Source: Pirellulales bacterium
Lineage (GTDB): Bacteria; Planctomycetota; Planctomycetia; Pirellulales; Thermoguttaceae
Length of the DNA: 32,690 nt
NCBI GenBank assembly: GCA_020846145.1
Contig: JADLEL010000059.1
Location: 1-32,690 of the forward strand
Reading direction: 5' to 3'
Positions 25,201-32,690 of this stretch are shown piece after piece. How positions within the stretch are numbered: the stretch's first letter is position 1; each line of letters starts with the position of its first letter. The notes below the pieces were generated by a model. It was not told the origin of the DNA, did no database searches, and worked only from the letters and a program-made list of their open reading frames with translations. The translations under genes and the position numbers were made by a program.

Positions 25201-27657
25201 GATGTGCAGGGCGAGGCCAATTTGAAGTACACCTGGACCGCCACCGTCTATCCCGCCGGCGCGCAGCCGACCTTCACTGCCAACGGCACGAACGCCGCCA
25301 AGAACACCACCGCGGTCTTCGGCAAGGCCGGCAGCTATACTTTCCAAGTAACGATCGCCGATGCCGTCGGACAGTCGATCGCCAGTTCGGTCAATGTTAC
25401 GGTCGATCAAACCCTCACGAGCATCACCATCACGCCGACCTCTGCCTATCTCTCAATGGGCGGCACGCAGCAGTTTCTCGCCGTGGCCAAGGACCAATTC
25501 GGCGTCCAGTTGCTCTCCGCGCCGACGTTCGTCTGGACGGCCACCGCGGGCACGATCGATGCCGCCGGATTCTACACGGCGCCCGCGAGTTCCGCCTCGG
25601 CCACCATCCGGGCGTCGAACGGATCGGTGCTCAGCAACGCAGCCATCGTAACCGTGAACAACGCCGCGCCCACGGTCGCAACCCCGGCCTCCGCGAGTCC
25701 GAGTCCCGTGACGGGGGCCACGACCGCGCTCGGCGTGCTGGGGGCCGACGACGGCGGCGAGGCCAATTTGACTTATACCTGGGCGACGATTTTACTGCCC
25801 GGCGGCGCGCCGCAGCCGGTCTTTGCCGCGAACGGCACGAATGCCGCGAAAAACACCTCGGCCGCTTTCGCCACCTGGGGAACCTACCGTTTGGGCGTAA
25901 CGATTGCCGACACCGGCGGCCTGTCGGTTACGAGCATGGTGTGGGTGACGGTGAGTCGGACGATCACGACCATCGTCGTCGCGCCGGACAACGTCGATCT
26001 GCCGCTGGGGGGCACGCAGCAGTTCGCGGCCACCGCTTACGATCAGTTCGGCAATGTCGTTAGCGCGGGTTTCGTTTGGAGCGCCACCGCGGGCAGCATC
26101 ACTTCGTACGGACTGTACACCGCGCCGACGACGCCGACCGCCGCAACCGTGCAGGCCACGAGCATCTCGACCGTCGGCGCGGCCACGGTCCACGCGGTCA
26201 ATACCCCGCCTACGAATATCCTGTTGTCCAACACCGCGGTCGATGAGAATCAAACCGGGGCGGTCCTCGGCGCGCTTTCCACGGTCGATCCCGATCCGGG
26301 GCAGAACTTCGCGTACTTGCTGGTAACCGATCCGACGGGCAAGTTCGAGATCGTCGGAAATACGTTGAAATTGAAAAACGGCGAGTCGCTCGATTACGAA
26401 GCGGCCTCGACGGTGGAACTGCTGGTGCGCACCACGGACAGCTTTGGATCGAGTTTCGAGAAGGCGCTCACGATCGCGGTACGCGATCTGCCCGAACCGC
26501 CGACGGACATCCTGCTGTCGAACGCATCGCTCGATGAGAACGCGCTCGGCGCGGTCGTCGGCACGCTCTTCACGGTCGATCCCGACCTGGACGAAACCTA
26601 CTCCTACCTGCTGGTGAACGATCCGACAGGCAAGTTCGAAATCGACGGCGATGCGCTGAAACTTAAGGACGGCGAGTCGCTCGACCACGAAGCGACGCCC
26701 ACGGTGGAACTGCTCCTTCGCACGACTGACGCAGGCGGATTGGGCTTCGAGAAGTCCTTCACCATCGCGGTGAACGATTTCTCGGAAACGCTCGTCGTGG
26801 GCGTCGGCGATTGGACCGCGGCCGGATTGACCTTGCAACTCGGCACGGACGGGAAACTCCACGTCTATCGCACCGGCGGCACGGAAGATGCCCTTCCGCC
26901 GCACGACCCTGCCAAAGTGCTGGGCATCGACATTACCGGCGGCGGCCTCGGCGACGTAATGACCGCCGTTTCGATGGGCGCTGGCATTCCCGAACTATCC
27001 CTCCATAGCGCGACGCTGCTCCTCGGCCAAGACGACGCCCTTTCCGCCGGCGCGAACGTAACCGTCGATGGCGGCGCATTGAACTACAACGGACATCCCG
27101 CCGCGATCGGCAACCTGTTGGTGAAGAACGACGGCCAAGTGGTCGGCACGGCGATTCATAACTCCGCGACCACCATTTCTTCGGGCACGCTCACTGCCGT
27201 CTCGATCGTTTGCGACGCGCTCACCATCGGTTCGCCCGCGCCCGCCGCCGCATCCGCATCGGCGGCAGCCGCGTTTGCCGATTCGACCGATCTCGGCTCC
27301 GCCGCCGTCCTGGCGGATATGCCGGAGGCCGTTCCGCTCGCCTCCGAAACGCTGCCGGAATCGCTCGCTGCCCTATCGGCGGCAGACGCTTTTTCCAGGC
27401 CGTCGCCGCTGCTTGCAAAGACGCCCAATCCGCCCGCTGCCGCTTTGCCCGACTCGCCGGCGCGGGCGAAAGTGCAAGCCTCCGCGGCGGAGGATCGCCA
27501 AACCGCCCGGCAGCTTGCCTTGCGGTCGCTGATGGTCGAATGGCGTCAAGGCATCGAATCCGATCCGATCGCCGCCGAACTTCTTGCCGTCAAACACCCC
27601 CGCAAACCGCTCAAACTCCCGCAAAAGACCGCCGATCCGTGGTGCGCCCGCCTGTAG
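22291..27657 (+). CDS. Secreted gingipain-like (C25) protease with tandem Ig-like and cadherin-like repeats
   Basis: A giant extracellular protein of 1788 residues. I chose the second of two adjacent ATGs because AGGAG lies 7 bases before it. The N-terminus has LRLEGLEERSLLS (about 38-50), a planctomycete exported-protein motif. A propeptide-like region (about 60-270) precedes the C25 catalytic domain (about 275-680), with probable His528 in HRDHGGTGGWG and Cys562 in SINCETGRFD. An Ig-like domain follows (about 675-765). Three tandem ~180-residue units then pair a PKD-like and a BIG2-like domain (about 765-1310), and two cadherin-like repeats (NILLSNxxxDEN, about 1311-1505) come next. The Ala-rich C-terminus has no PEP-CTERM or Por sorting signal. 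It probably degrades or binds proteins at the cell surface. Its stop codon abuts a palindrome. Confidence 0.85.
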   Translation: MRKVFQVLFGSGNGRVSRSSSTKRSVVPTIERAAYERSLRLEGLEERSLLSISPTTSPDAIWFHALNAAEETAFFTEGAGLLVTDRTADGIAGHLSLPGVLLQSGTVGENSFTRFEVPGWNFGGMEGRPELPVFRTEIAVPAGMEAIVDWRIEELADLNGSYLVWPTQPPQPDSGLPLEFVFDAAYYGGQAAYSPEFFSVSEPMAAGDRRTVAIEYCPFRYDAATGAVSVVTELSFDLSLVPAEGTGEEIAGADALGAGGTIEGTAEAYAATAATADYIIITADAFYEEILPLAQWKQKMGYKTYVAKMSEVGTTYTDVYNFINNAYDADSVKPQYVLLVGDQENVPSYEIIGHPYYEDGHIWHSDYDYARVNGTDVTADLAIGRFSGDTEAQITTMVNKTLNYERNPDLGSWYDDVLLAGQFQDTEGTAYDLIEDRWFMHDIHRAADFLGGDYDYYSGADPYNKGYTVHTKRKWDSAVSNTLTYKTSTYPGYTTPPSPIPDAWKNKADEDISTMINGGMGFVLHRDHGGTGGWGSPSYSTSNVNGLSNGLYKLPITFSINCETGRFDTGDYFGEAWLRDSNGGAVAYTGGMRVSYSGYNDSLFVGIMDGMWTDFSTWSSSNFSPSWHIGQLMNYAKDRVFSGYGYSSSTALLTARMFNFFGDPDIMLRTATPGALTVTHPSSVATGGSTNFTVQVMKGASPLAGALVCISKGTGTDYWVGTTNASGSVTFNGLKATEAGLYDVVVTERNAVPYQGTFMSAASNPPTVATPAAANPATVVGNTTNLSALGADDNGEANLTYTWTATALPAGAAQPTYNANGTNAAKNATATFFKTGGYTMRVTIADAHGLTVTSAVNVAVDQTATVITVSPASVLLPAGGQQQFSATVKDQFGDPLGTQPAIEWTASAGTIATGSYTAASASATVTAASGSIQGTAAVTVDANVPTVAVPAAAAPNPVPASTAALSVLGADVQGEANLKYTWTATVYPAGAQPTFTANGTNAAKNTTAVFGKAGSYTFQVTIADAVGQSIASSVNVTVDQTLTSITITPTSAYLSMGGTQQFLAVAKDQFGVQLLSAPTFVWTATAGTIDAAGFYTAPASSASATIRASNGSVLSNAAIVTVNNAAPTVATPASASPSPVTGATTALGVLGADDGGEANLTYTWATILLPGGAPQPVFAANGTNAAKNTSAAFATWGTYRLGVTIADTGGLSVTSMVWVTVSRTITTIVVAPDNVDLPLGGTQQFAATAYDQFGNVVSAGFVWSATAGSITSYGLYTAPTTPTAATVQATSISTVGAATVHAVNTPPTNILLSNTAVDENQTGAVLGALSTVDPDPGQNFAYLLVTDPTGKFEIVGNTLKLKNGESLDYEAASTVELLVRTTDSFGSSFEKALTIAVRDLPEPPTDILLSNASLDENALGAVVGTLFTVDPDLDETYSYLLVNDPTGKFEIDGDALKLKDGESLDHEATPTVELLLRTTDAGGLGFEKSFTIAVNDFSETLVVGVGDWTAAGLTLQLGTDGKLHVYRTGGTEDALPPHDPAKVLGIDITGGGLGDVMTAVSMGAGIPELSLHSATLLLGQDDALSAGANVTVDGGALNYNGHPAAIGNLLVKNDGQVVGTAIHNSATTISSGTLTAVSIVCDALTIGSPAPAAASASAAAAFADSTDLGSAAVLADMPEAVPLASETLPESLAALSAADAFSRPSPLLAKTPNPPAAALPDSPARAKVQASAAEDRQTARQLALRSLMVEWRQGIESDPIAAELLAVKHPRKPLKLPQKTADPWCARL
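24580..26200 (+). repeat. Three tandem ~540-bp coding repeats
   Basis: The segment encoding LxYTWxT recurs at about 24694, 25231 and 25778 (spacing 537 and 547 bases). The ANGTNAAKN segment recurs at the same spacing. Each unit codes one PKD-like plus one BIG2-like domain of the C25 protease. Divergence between units is modest, which suggests expansion by tandem duplication. Confidence 0.85.
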
Positions 27658-27676
27658 GACAGGTTGCCAACCTGTC
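27658..27676. terminator. Palindrome GACAGGTT-GCC-AACCTGTC directly after the protease stop
   Basis: An 8-bp perfect stem with a 3-base loop beginning at the base after the TAG stop (27655-27657). A weak T-containing tract follows. It is likely a REP-type palindrome acting as 3' end of the protease mRNA. Confidence 0.55.
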
Positions 27677-27761
27677 AAACCGTTTTGCGCAAATTGGCAT
27701 TTTAACACGATCTTGCAAATCATTTATGGTTCATCCGGCTAAAGCGTACCCAACCGATTAA

Positions 27762-27987
27762 GGCCGCTGGAACGCGGCCGCGGCGGCCCAAAGGGCTGGC
27801 AGTTCGCCCAGCCCCAGGCATCGCCTGGGGTTGCGGCATCGCGACGAATGAAGGTTACGGCCCAACGGGCCAACCGTTCTCCTGGTGCCGGAGAACGGCC
27901 GGGAAAGTTGGGCCTGGAATTAACGCGGCGGGGCCTCGTTCCCCTGGGCGTTGCCCAGGGCTGGGCGAACGGCTGGGCCTTCGGCCC
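27762..27987. repeat. Composite palindromic element with about seven hairpins
   Basis: In 226 bases I find stems at 27762-27779 (GGCCGC), 27786-27796 (GCCC), 27812-27830 (CCCCAGGC), 27859-27871 (GGCCC), 27874-27898 (CCGTTCTCC), 27942-27960 (CCCTGGGC) and 27975-27987 (GGGCC). Also GTTCGCCCAGCCC (27802-27814) is complementary to GGGCTGGGCGAAC (27958-27970), which would close the middle hairpins into a branched structure. It lies between the convergent protease and pyrC genes. No protein is supported. Confidence 0.7.
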
Positions 27988-28096
27988 GAAATCGAGGAAG
28001 TCCGCGCTCGAAAACGCAATTTCATCGCTCCTTGCGATTCTATCCTTGAAATTCCCGGCAAACCAAATCATCGGGTACGCTTTATCCGGTTGAACC

Positions 28097-29377
28097 TCAT
28101 TTATTTATTCGATACTTTACTTTCCCGCCGACGATCACCATTTCTGCGCGGCCGATGAGTTCCATGCCGGCGAAGGGGGTGTTGGTGCTTTTCGAGCGGA
28201 ATTTTGCGGGATCGACGGTCCATTTCGCCGTCGGGTCGATGACCGTGATGTCGGCGTCGGCCCCGATTTGCAGGGTGCCTTTCGAGATGCCTAATATCTT
28301 CGCCGGATTGATCGTCATTTTGCGGATCGCCTTGCTCCAATCCAAGATGCCCGGCTCGATGAGTTTCGTGATGACCAGCCCGAGCATGGTTTCCAGGCCC
28401 ACGATGCCGAACGGGGCCTGGTCCAGTTCCTGCATCTTTTTTTCCTTGGCGTGCGGGGCGTGGTCGCTGGCGATGACGTCGATGGTGCCGTCGGCCAGCC
28501 CGGCGAGGATCGCCTCGACGTGCTCCTTGCCCCGCAGCGGCGGATTCATTTTGTAATTCGAGTCGAACGTGCGGAGCCCTTCGTCGGTCAGCGTGAAGTG
28601 GTGCGGCGAGACCTCGGTCGTTACGCGCACGTCGCGGCGCTTCGCGCGGCGGACCATATCCACGCTGCCCGCGGTCGAAACGTGCATCAGGTGATATTTC
28701 CCGCCGGTGGCTTCGGCCAGGGCGATGTCGCGGCTGGTCATCACGTCTTCCGCCGCGGCGGGCATGCCGGGAAGGCCCAGGCTCAGCGACACCAAGCCCT
28801 CGTGCATCACGCCGTGCTCGGTCAGTTCGCGGGTTTCGGAATGGTTCAGCACCGGCTTGTCGAACATCAGGCAATACTCGAACGCCCGCCGCATGAGTTC
28901 GGGATTGGCCACCGGCGCGCCGTCGTCGCTGAAGGCGACCGCGCCCGCCTTGACCAATTGCCCGATTTCGGCCAATTCCTTCCCTTCGCGGCCCTTGCTC
29001 ACGCAGGCGACGACGAATACGTTGCAGTTGTCGATCCGCGCGGCCTGCCCGCGGATGAACTCGACCACGCCCTGGCTGTCGGTGGGCGGATCGGTATTGG
29101 GCATGCAGGCGATCGAGGCGAATCCGCCCGCCAAGGCCGCCGCGGTGCCGGTCTCGATGGTCTCGTCCTCTTCCCGCCCCGGCTCGCGGAGGTGGACGTG
29201 CATGTCGATCAGCCCCGGGCAGACGATCTTGCCCGACACGTTGACGATCGACTGCTCGCCGCCGGGCTGCGCGTCGAACGCGGCGATGCGGCCATCGACC
29301 ACCAGAAGATTGGTTACCCGATCCAACGATTGCGAAGGATCGATCACGCGGCCGTTTTGAAGTAATATGCTGGACAT
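28097..29377 (-). CDS. pyrC: Dihydroorotase
   Basis: Cyclises carbamoyl aspartate to dihydroorotate, step three of pyrimidine synthesis. The 426-residue product is a class I (PyrC/PyrX) dihydroorotase. The metal ligands are His60 and His62 in DMHVHLREPG, followed by EDETIETGTAAALAGGF; MPNTDPPTD comes next. VTTEVSPHHFTLTDE supplies further histidines, and IASDHAPHAKEKK holds the catalytic Asp. The C-terminal ADADITVIDP strand and NTPFAG motif fit the family. The start ATG at 29377 is just before a heptamer array. It follows pyrB and the four-helix-bundle gene on the same strand, so a pyrB-pyrC operon is likely, as is common in bacteria where class I enzymes pair with PyrB. Confidence 0.96.
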   Translation of the reverse strand: MSSILLQNGRVIDPSQSLDRVTNLLVVDGRIAAFDAQPGGEQSIVNVSGKIVCPGLIDMHVHLREPGREEDETIETGTAAALAGGFASIACMPNTDPPTDSQGVVEFIRGQAARIDNCNVFVVACVSKGREGKELAEIGQLVKAGAVAFSDDGAPVANPELMRRAFEYCLMFDKPVLNHSETRELTEHGVMHEGLVSLSLGLPGMPAAAEDVMTSRDIALAEATGGKYHLMHVSTAGSVDMVRRAKRRDVRVTTEVSPHHFTLTDEGLRTFDSNYKMNPPLRGKEHVEAILAGLADGTIDVIASDHAPHAKEKKMQELDQAPFGIVGLETMLGLVITKLIEPGILDWSKAIRKMTINPAKILGISKGTLQIGADADITVIDPTAKWTVDPAKFRSKSTNTPFAGMELIGRAEMVIVGGKVKYRINK

Positions 29378-29386
29378 GGGGGGAAT

Positions 29387-29416
29387 GATGAATGTTGAAT
29401 GATGAATGATGAATTC
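29387..29416. repeat. Left arm of 30-bp heptamer inverted repeat
   Basis: About four GAATGAT units (29383-29410) running into GAATTC. The segment 29387-29416, ending GATGAATGATGAATTC, is the reverse complement of 29820-29849 with one mismatch in 30. The pair encloses the four-helix-bundle gene. Confidence 0.85.
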
Positions 29417-29424
29417 GCTGCAGA

Positions 29425-29793
29425 TTATTTTTTGTTGCGTTTTGCGGTCCGAACGGATGCCGTCAGAATAGCGATGAGTTCATCGGTTTCTTTGAGGAGA
29501 TCGGCCAATCGTTTCGCGGGCAGAATGCTGCTTTTTCCCAATAATTCCAACCAATAATTTGTTTCGTCCAACTCCTGCAATCCACCTTCCAATTTACTAA
29601 TGAATTCCGCCACGGAACGAGAGCGGCAACCTTCCCGATAGTGTGCTCCCACCGAGGTGCCGCTTTTCAATACTTGCTTACCAATAACCCAAGCTGCCGG
29701 GTTGTTCGGCAACGAAGTTGACAGATGAATAATTCGCAACGCGTAATTCATCGTCCGTTCTCGAAGGTCTTGTTTTTGAAGTTTTTCAGTCAT
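29425..29793 (-). CDS. Four-helix-bundle protein (23S rRNA intervening-sequence protein family)
   Basis: A 122-residue, all-helical basic protein of the family first noted in 23S rRNA intervening sequences (S23-like). Family marks are ERTMNYALRIIHLSTSLPNN near the start, KQVLKSGTSVGAHYREGCRS (about 40-59), KLEGGLQELDETNYWLELL (about 67-85) and a final ELIAILTASVRTAK. The biochemical role is not established; members are often close to repeats. It interrupts the pyrB-pyrC operon, is in the same direction, and is flanked by an inverted pair of heptamer arrays, which suggests insertion as a cassette. ATG at 29793 is the first in frame. Confidence 0.85.
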   Translation of the reverse strand: MTEKLQKQDLRERTMNYALRIIHLSTSLPNNPAAWVIGKQVLKSGTSVGAHYREGCRSRSVAEFISKLEGGLQELDETNYWLELLGKSSILPAKRLADLLKETDELIAILTASVRTAKRNKK

Positions 29794-29819
29794 TTGTCAA
29801 TTTTCTGAAAATGATTTGT

Positions 29820-30822
<1,003 letters not shown>

Positions 30823-31088
30823 ATCGATTTTACCGCTGGAGGTGGGTTAACTGACAATTTCCCTGCCGGGAAGGACAAACGAAGAGCATTGCGAATAATT
30901 CAACGCCCCCCCCTTGATTGAGGGCGTATAACCGGTCGGAAAAAGCTATGTTTGATCATCATCCGGGTCGATTCTACCACTCCGAGAAAATGCTTCAAGG
31001 CGTTATGCGCGTAACGGCGTTTGCAGGGGGAAAACCATCTTTCGCGACGGATTAAAAGCTTGTCCTACGTGGAGAGGGAGGATCGATT

Positions 31089-31967
31089 ATGGATCGCGGC
31101 ATTATTTCGGTGGAAAATCCCGTGGTGCTCATTTTGGCCCAAACGCCGGCGAAGGCCCGCCGCTGGGCGGAGATGATCCGACCGGTCGCCAAGCAGATTC
31201 TCTTGAGCGTCGATGAAGTTACGGACGAACTCCAACCGGAGATCGTCGTTACCGATTCGGCGAAGTGGGACGGCGCGGAATGCGGCGTGATCCGCATCGG
31301 ACAGACCGGGCCGGCCGACATGCTCATGCCCGAACAAACCACCGAACGCGAGTTGCAGTTGACCTGCCGCCTGCTGGGCAATATCGTGCGGCTGCGGTGG
31401 CGCGAGCATCGCATCGCGGAACTTCAGCGGCATTGGCAAAGCGAAGCCTTTACCGATCCCCTCACCGGGCTCTACAACCGCCGGGCCTGGGACGCGGAAC
31501 TGAAAGAACGCCTCGAAAACTTCCCCGCGGCGGATCAGGACAATGTCAAGCCCGCCGAATCGAAGGCTTTTTTGTGCCTGGCGATCTTCGATCTCGATAA
31601 TTTGAAGCGGATCAACGACACCTTCGGGCACCTCGCGGGGGATGAAGTGCTGAAACACGCCGCCAAGGCGCTGCGCGAGAGCCTCCGACCGGACGATTTC
31701 GTCGCCCGCTTGGGCGGCGATGAATTCGGCCTCTTGTTCTGGCTGCCGAATGCCGAAATCGCGCAGTCGGTCATCGAGCGCGTCCGCGCCACGGTCCCGC
31801 GGCAGTTGGAAAGGGCCGGCATGCACGTCGCCACGGCCAGCGTCGGTTACCGCGTCGTCGGCCGCGGCGATTCCCCCGAATCCTTGTCCTCCCTCTTCGG
31901 CATGGCCGACGCCGCCCTGCGCCGCGCGAAGGAATCGGGCCGGAATTGGAGCGTGCAAGAAAAGTAA
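31089..31967 (+). CDS. GGDEF diguanylate cyclase with degenerate receiver-like N-terminus
   Basis: Makes c-di-GMP. The 292-residue product has an N-terminal ~85-residue alpha/beta part with an IVVTD strand that resembles a receiver domain but lacks a full acidic pocket. A helical, charged linker (about 90-118) follows, then a GGDEF domain (about 120-290). The active-site motif LGGDEFGLLF is intact, and an RxxD (RPDD) five residues before it forms the product-inhibition I-site. The start TDPLTGLYNRRAWD and FDLDNLKRINDTFGHLAGD are canonical. ATG at 31089 follows GGGAGG at 7 bases, a strong RBS. It is divergent from pyrB; c-di-GMP output could affect the nearby surface systems, but no direct link is visible. 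Confidence 0.9.
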   Translation: MDRGIISVENPVVLILAQTPAKARRWAEMIRPVAKQILLSVDEVTDELQPEIVVTDSAKWDGAECGVIRIGQTGPADMLMPEQTTERELQLTCRLLGNIVRLRWREHRIAELQRHWQSEAFTDPLTGLYNRRAWDAELKERLENFPAADQDNVKPAESKAFLCLAIFDLDNLKRINDTFGHLAGDEVLKHAAKALRESLRPDDFVARLGGDEFGLLFWLPNAEIAQSVIERVRATVPRQLERAGMHVATASVGYRVVGRGDSPESLSSLFGMADAALRRAKESGRNWSVQEK

Positions 31968-32008
31968 TTCGACAGCCATCGATTCCGGGCGAGAGCCTGC
32001 ATTTTTTA

Positions 32009-32089
32009 GTCCCAACGGGACGGCAGTCATTAGCCAGGGGCGTAAGCCCCTGGAAACGGTTTGCAACTCCAATCAAGCCCCAACGGGGC
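32009..32089. repeat. REP-like palindrome cluster, left of transposase remnant
   Basis: Three stems: GTCCC-AAC-GGGAC (32009-32021), CCAGGGGC-GTAA-GCCCCTGG (32034-32053) and GCCCC-AAC-GGGGC (32077-32089). The same stems recur at 32335-32506. Confidence 0.85.
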
Positions 32090-32119
32090 GGCAGTTCAGT
32101 CCATTAGCGGCATGAAACC

Positions 32120-32310
32120 TCAATCCCAAACATAGCGTTCGTCGTATTCCATGCCATGCCGCTTGAGAAATGCCACGAATTCTTCTTTGAACGATCGTAC
32201 TCGATGATGTTCGTTCTGATCGGCAATGTAAATGCGGGCATCAGGAGCGGATCGCGGTTTCTCGTGTTGAAGATGATATGACAATGCAGGCAGGCAAAGG
32301 ATTGGGGCAT
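32120..32310 (-). pseudogene. Decayed REP-associated tyrosine transposase (IS200-like, Y1)
   Basis: From the ATG at 32310 the frame reads MPQSFACLHCHIIFNTRNRD, the conserved N-terminus of REP-associated Y1 transposases. After a frame change, another frame ends with EHHRVRSFKEEFVAFLKRHG followed by MEYDERYVWD, their conserved C-terminus, with the stop at 32120. The two parts total about 65 residues against about 150 in intact relatives. The middle, including the metal-binding HUH motif, is deleted near 32240-32260. The C-terminal YIADQ Tyr (the probable nucleophile) remains. It is surrounded on both sides by REP palindromes that such enzymes mobilise. Confidence 0.75.
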
Positions 32311-32334
32311 GCGATGAACCTTTTATTTTCTTTC

Positions 32335-32506
32335 GTCCCTTCGGGACTGAACTATCGCCCCGTTGGGGCTTGAATGGTTGTGCGGTGCGCCGTCCAGGGG
32401 CTGACGCCCCCTGGCTAAAGACTGTCGTCCCTGTGGGACTCGTAAACGGCCGCAAACCGTCCAGGGGCTGACGCCCCCTGGCTAATGACTGGCGTCCCTT
32501 CGGGAC
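32335..32506. repeat. REP-like palindrome cluster with 67-bp tandem unit, right of transposase remnant
   Basis: Stems GTCCC-TTC-GGGAC (32335-32347), GCCCC-GTT-GGGGC (32357-32369), CCAGGGGC..GCCCCCTGG (32394-32414), GTCCC-TGT-GGGAC (32427-32439), a second CCAGGGGC..GCCCCCTGG (32461-32481), and GTCCC-TTC-GGGAC (32494-32506). The block 32392-32440 recurs at 32459-32507, a 67-base period. Confidence 0.85.
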
Positions 32507-32564
32507 TCAAAAACTGTAGTTAGCTTCCACTTGGTTCATAGTCGAGCGATCTAAAAAATCGCCG

Positions 32565-32690
32565 TCAATCGCTCACCCGCCAGCGGGCGTTGAACAACTC
32601 GACGATGGAAAACAGCAGCGACAAATTCAGTACGCCGTAAAGGGCCATGTAGCCGAAAAACACCGGCCAATTGGCTTTGATGGCGATATC
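32565..32690 (-). CDS. C-terminal end of a membrane protein (partial)
   Basis: Reading on the - strand from the right edge, 41 codons end in TGA at 32565-32567. The peptide contains NWPVFFGYMALYGVLNLSLL then FSIVELFNARWRVSD, that is one membrane helix and a short charged tail. Family not recognisable from this fragment. The gene continues beyond the window. Confidence 0.6.
   Translation of the reverse strand, partial: DIAIKANWPVFFGYMALYGVLNLSLLFSIVELFNARWRVSD

Noticed and set aside
30902..30927. ACGCCC..GGGCGT inverted repeat upstream of the cyclase
   Set aside because: Short 6-bp stem in C-rich DNA with no T tract or operator-like symmetry beyond it; not strong enough to call.
32311..32455. 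Extension of the 32120-ending frame to a start at 32455
   Set aside because: The upstream part translates REP palindromes; only the C-terminal ~40 residues match a transposase.

Overview
The window looks like a chromosomal segment of a member of the Planctomycetota, probably Pirellulales-like. This rests on four things: a PEP-CTERM anchored secreted protein, a giant secreted protein starting with the LExLExRxLLS motif common in planctomycete exported proteins, a Tad-type pilus locus beside a large Ser/Thr kinase, and frequent short palindromes between genes. No rRNA, tRNA or CRISPR was seen. The assignment is inference from gene content, not from a marker gene.

Layout: 1-2630 holds rmlA (sugar nucleotide synthesis), then a promoter with a long leader and a PEP-CTERM protein. 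2759-8044 holds argG, a Uma2-family nuclease, a two-gene nucleotidyltransferase pair, and a 2-keto acid decarboxylase followed closely by an SDR oxidoreductase, all on +. 8177-9849 (-) has an unknown membrane protein and a small zincin metallopeptidase. 9929-21610 (-) is one long gene run. In transcription order it is: TadE-like protein, unknown single-pass membrane protein, CpaB, FHA-CpaF ATPase, TadB, TadC, zinc-ribbon membrane protein, and a 1135-residue protein kinase fused to a caspase-like protease. A good sigma70-type promoter lies at 21713-21740. 22291-27657 (+) encodes a giant gingipain-like (C25) protease with tandem Ig-like and cadherin-like repeats. 28097-30822 (-) is pyrB - four-helix-bundle gene - pyrC. 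31089-31967 (+) is a diguanylate cyclase. The right end has REP-like palindromes around a decayed REP-associated transposase, then the 3' end of a membrane protein gene.

The most unusual signal lies between the genes. Most gaps of the Tad/kinase run, and the gaps around rmlA and pyrB/pyrC, contain arrays with a strict 7-base period. At least four unrelated heptamer families occur (ATTCATC/ATTCAGC, GCAGTGG/CTAGTGG, GGAAGGC, ATTGCAA). Several occur as inverted pairs that could fold into long hairpins, and several touch or supply the stop or start codon of the neighbouring gene. The ATTCATC family read on the other strand (GATGAAT) gives adjacent stop and start codons in every frame. A near-perfect 30-bp inverted pair of these arrays encloses the four-helix-bundle gene inside the pyr operon.

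Functionally, the Tad genes likely build a surface appendage. The FHA domain on its ATPase and the Ser/Thr kinase at the end of the same gene run suggest control by phosphothreonine recognition, with the caspase domain as a possible proteolytic output. This link is inference.
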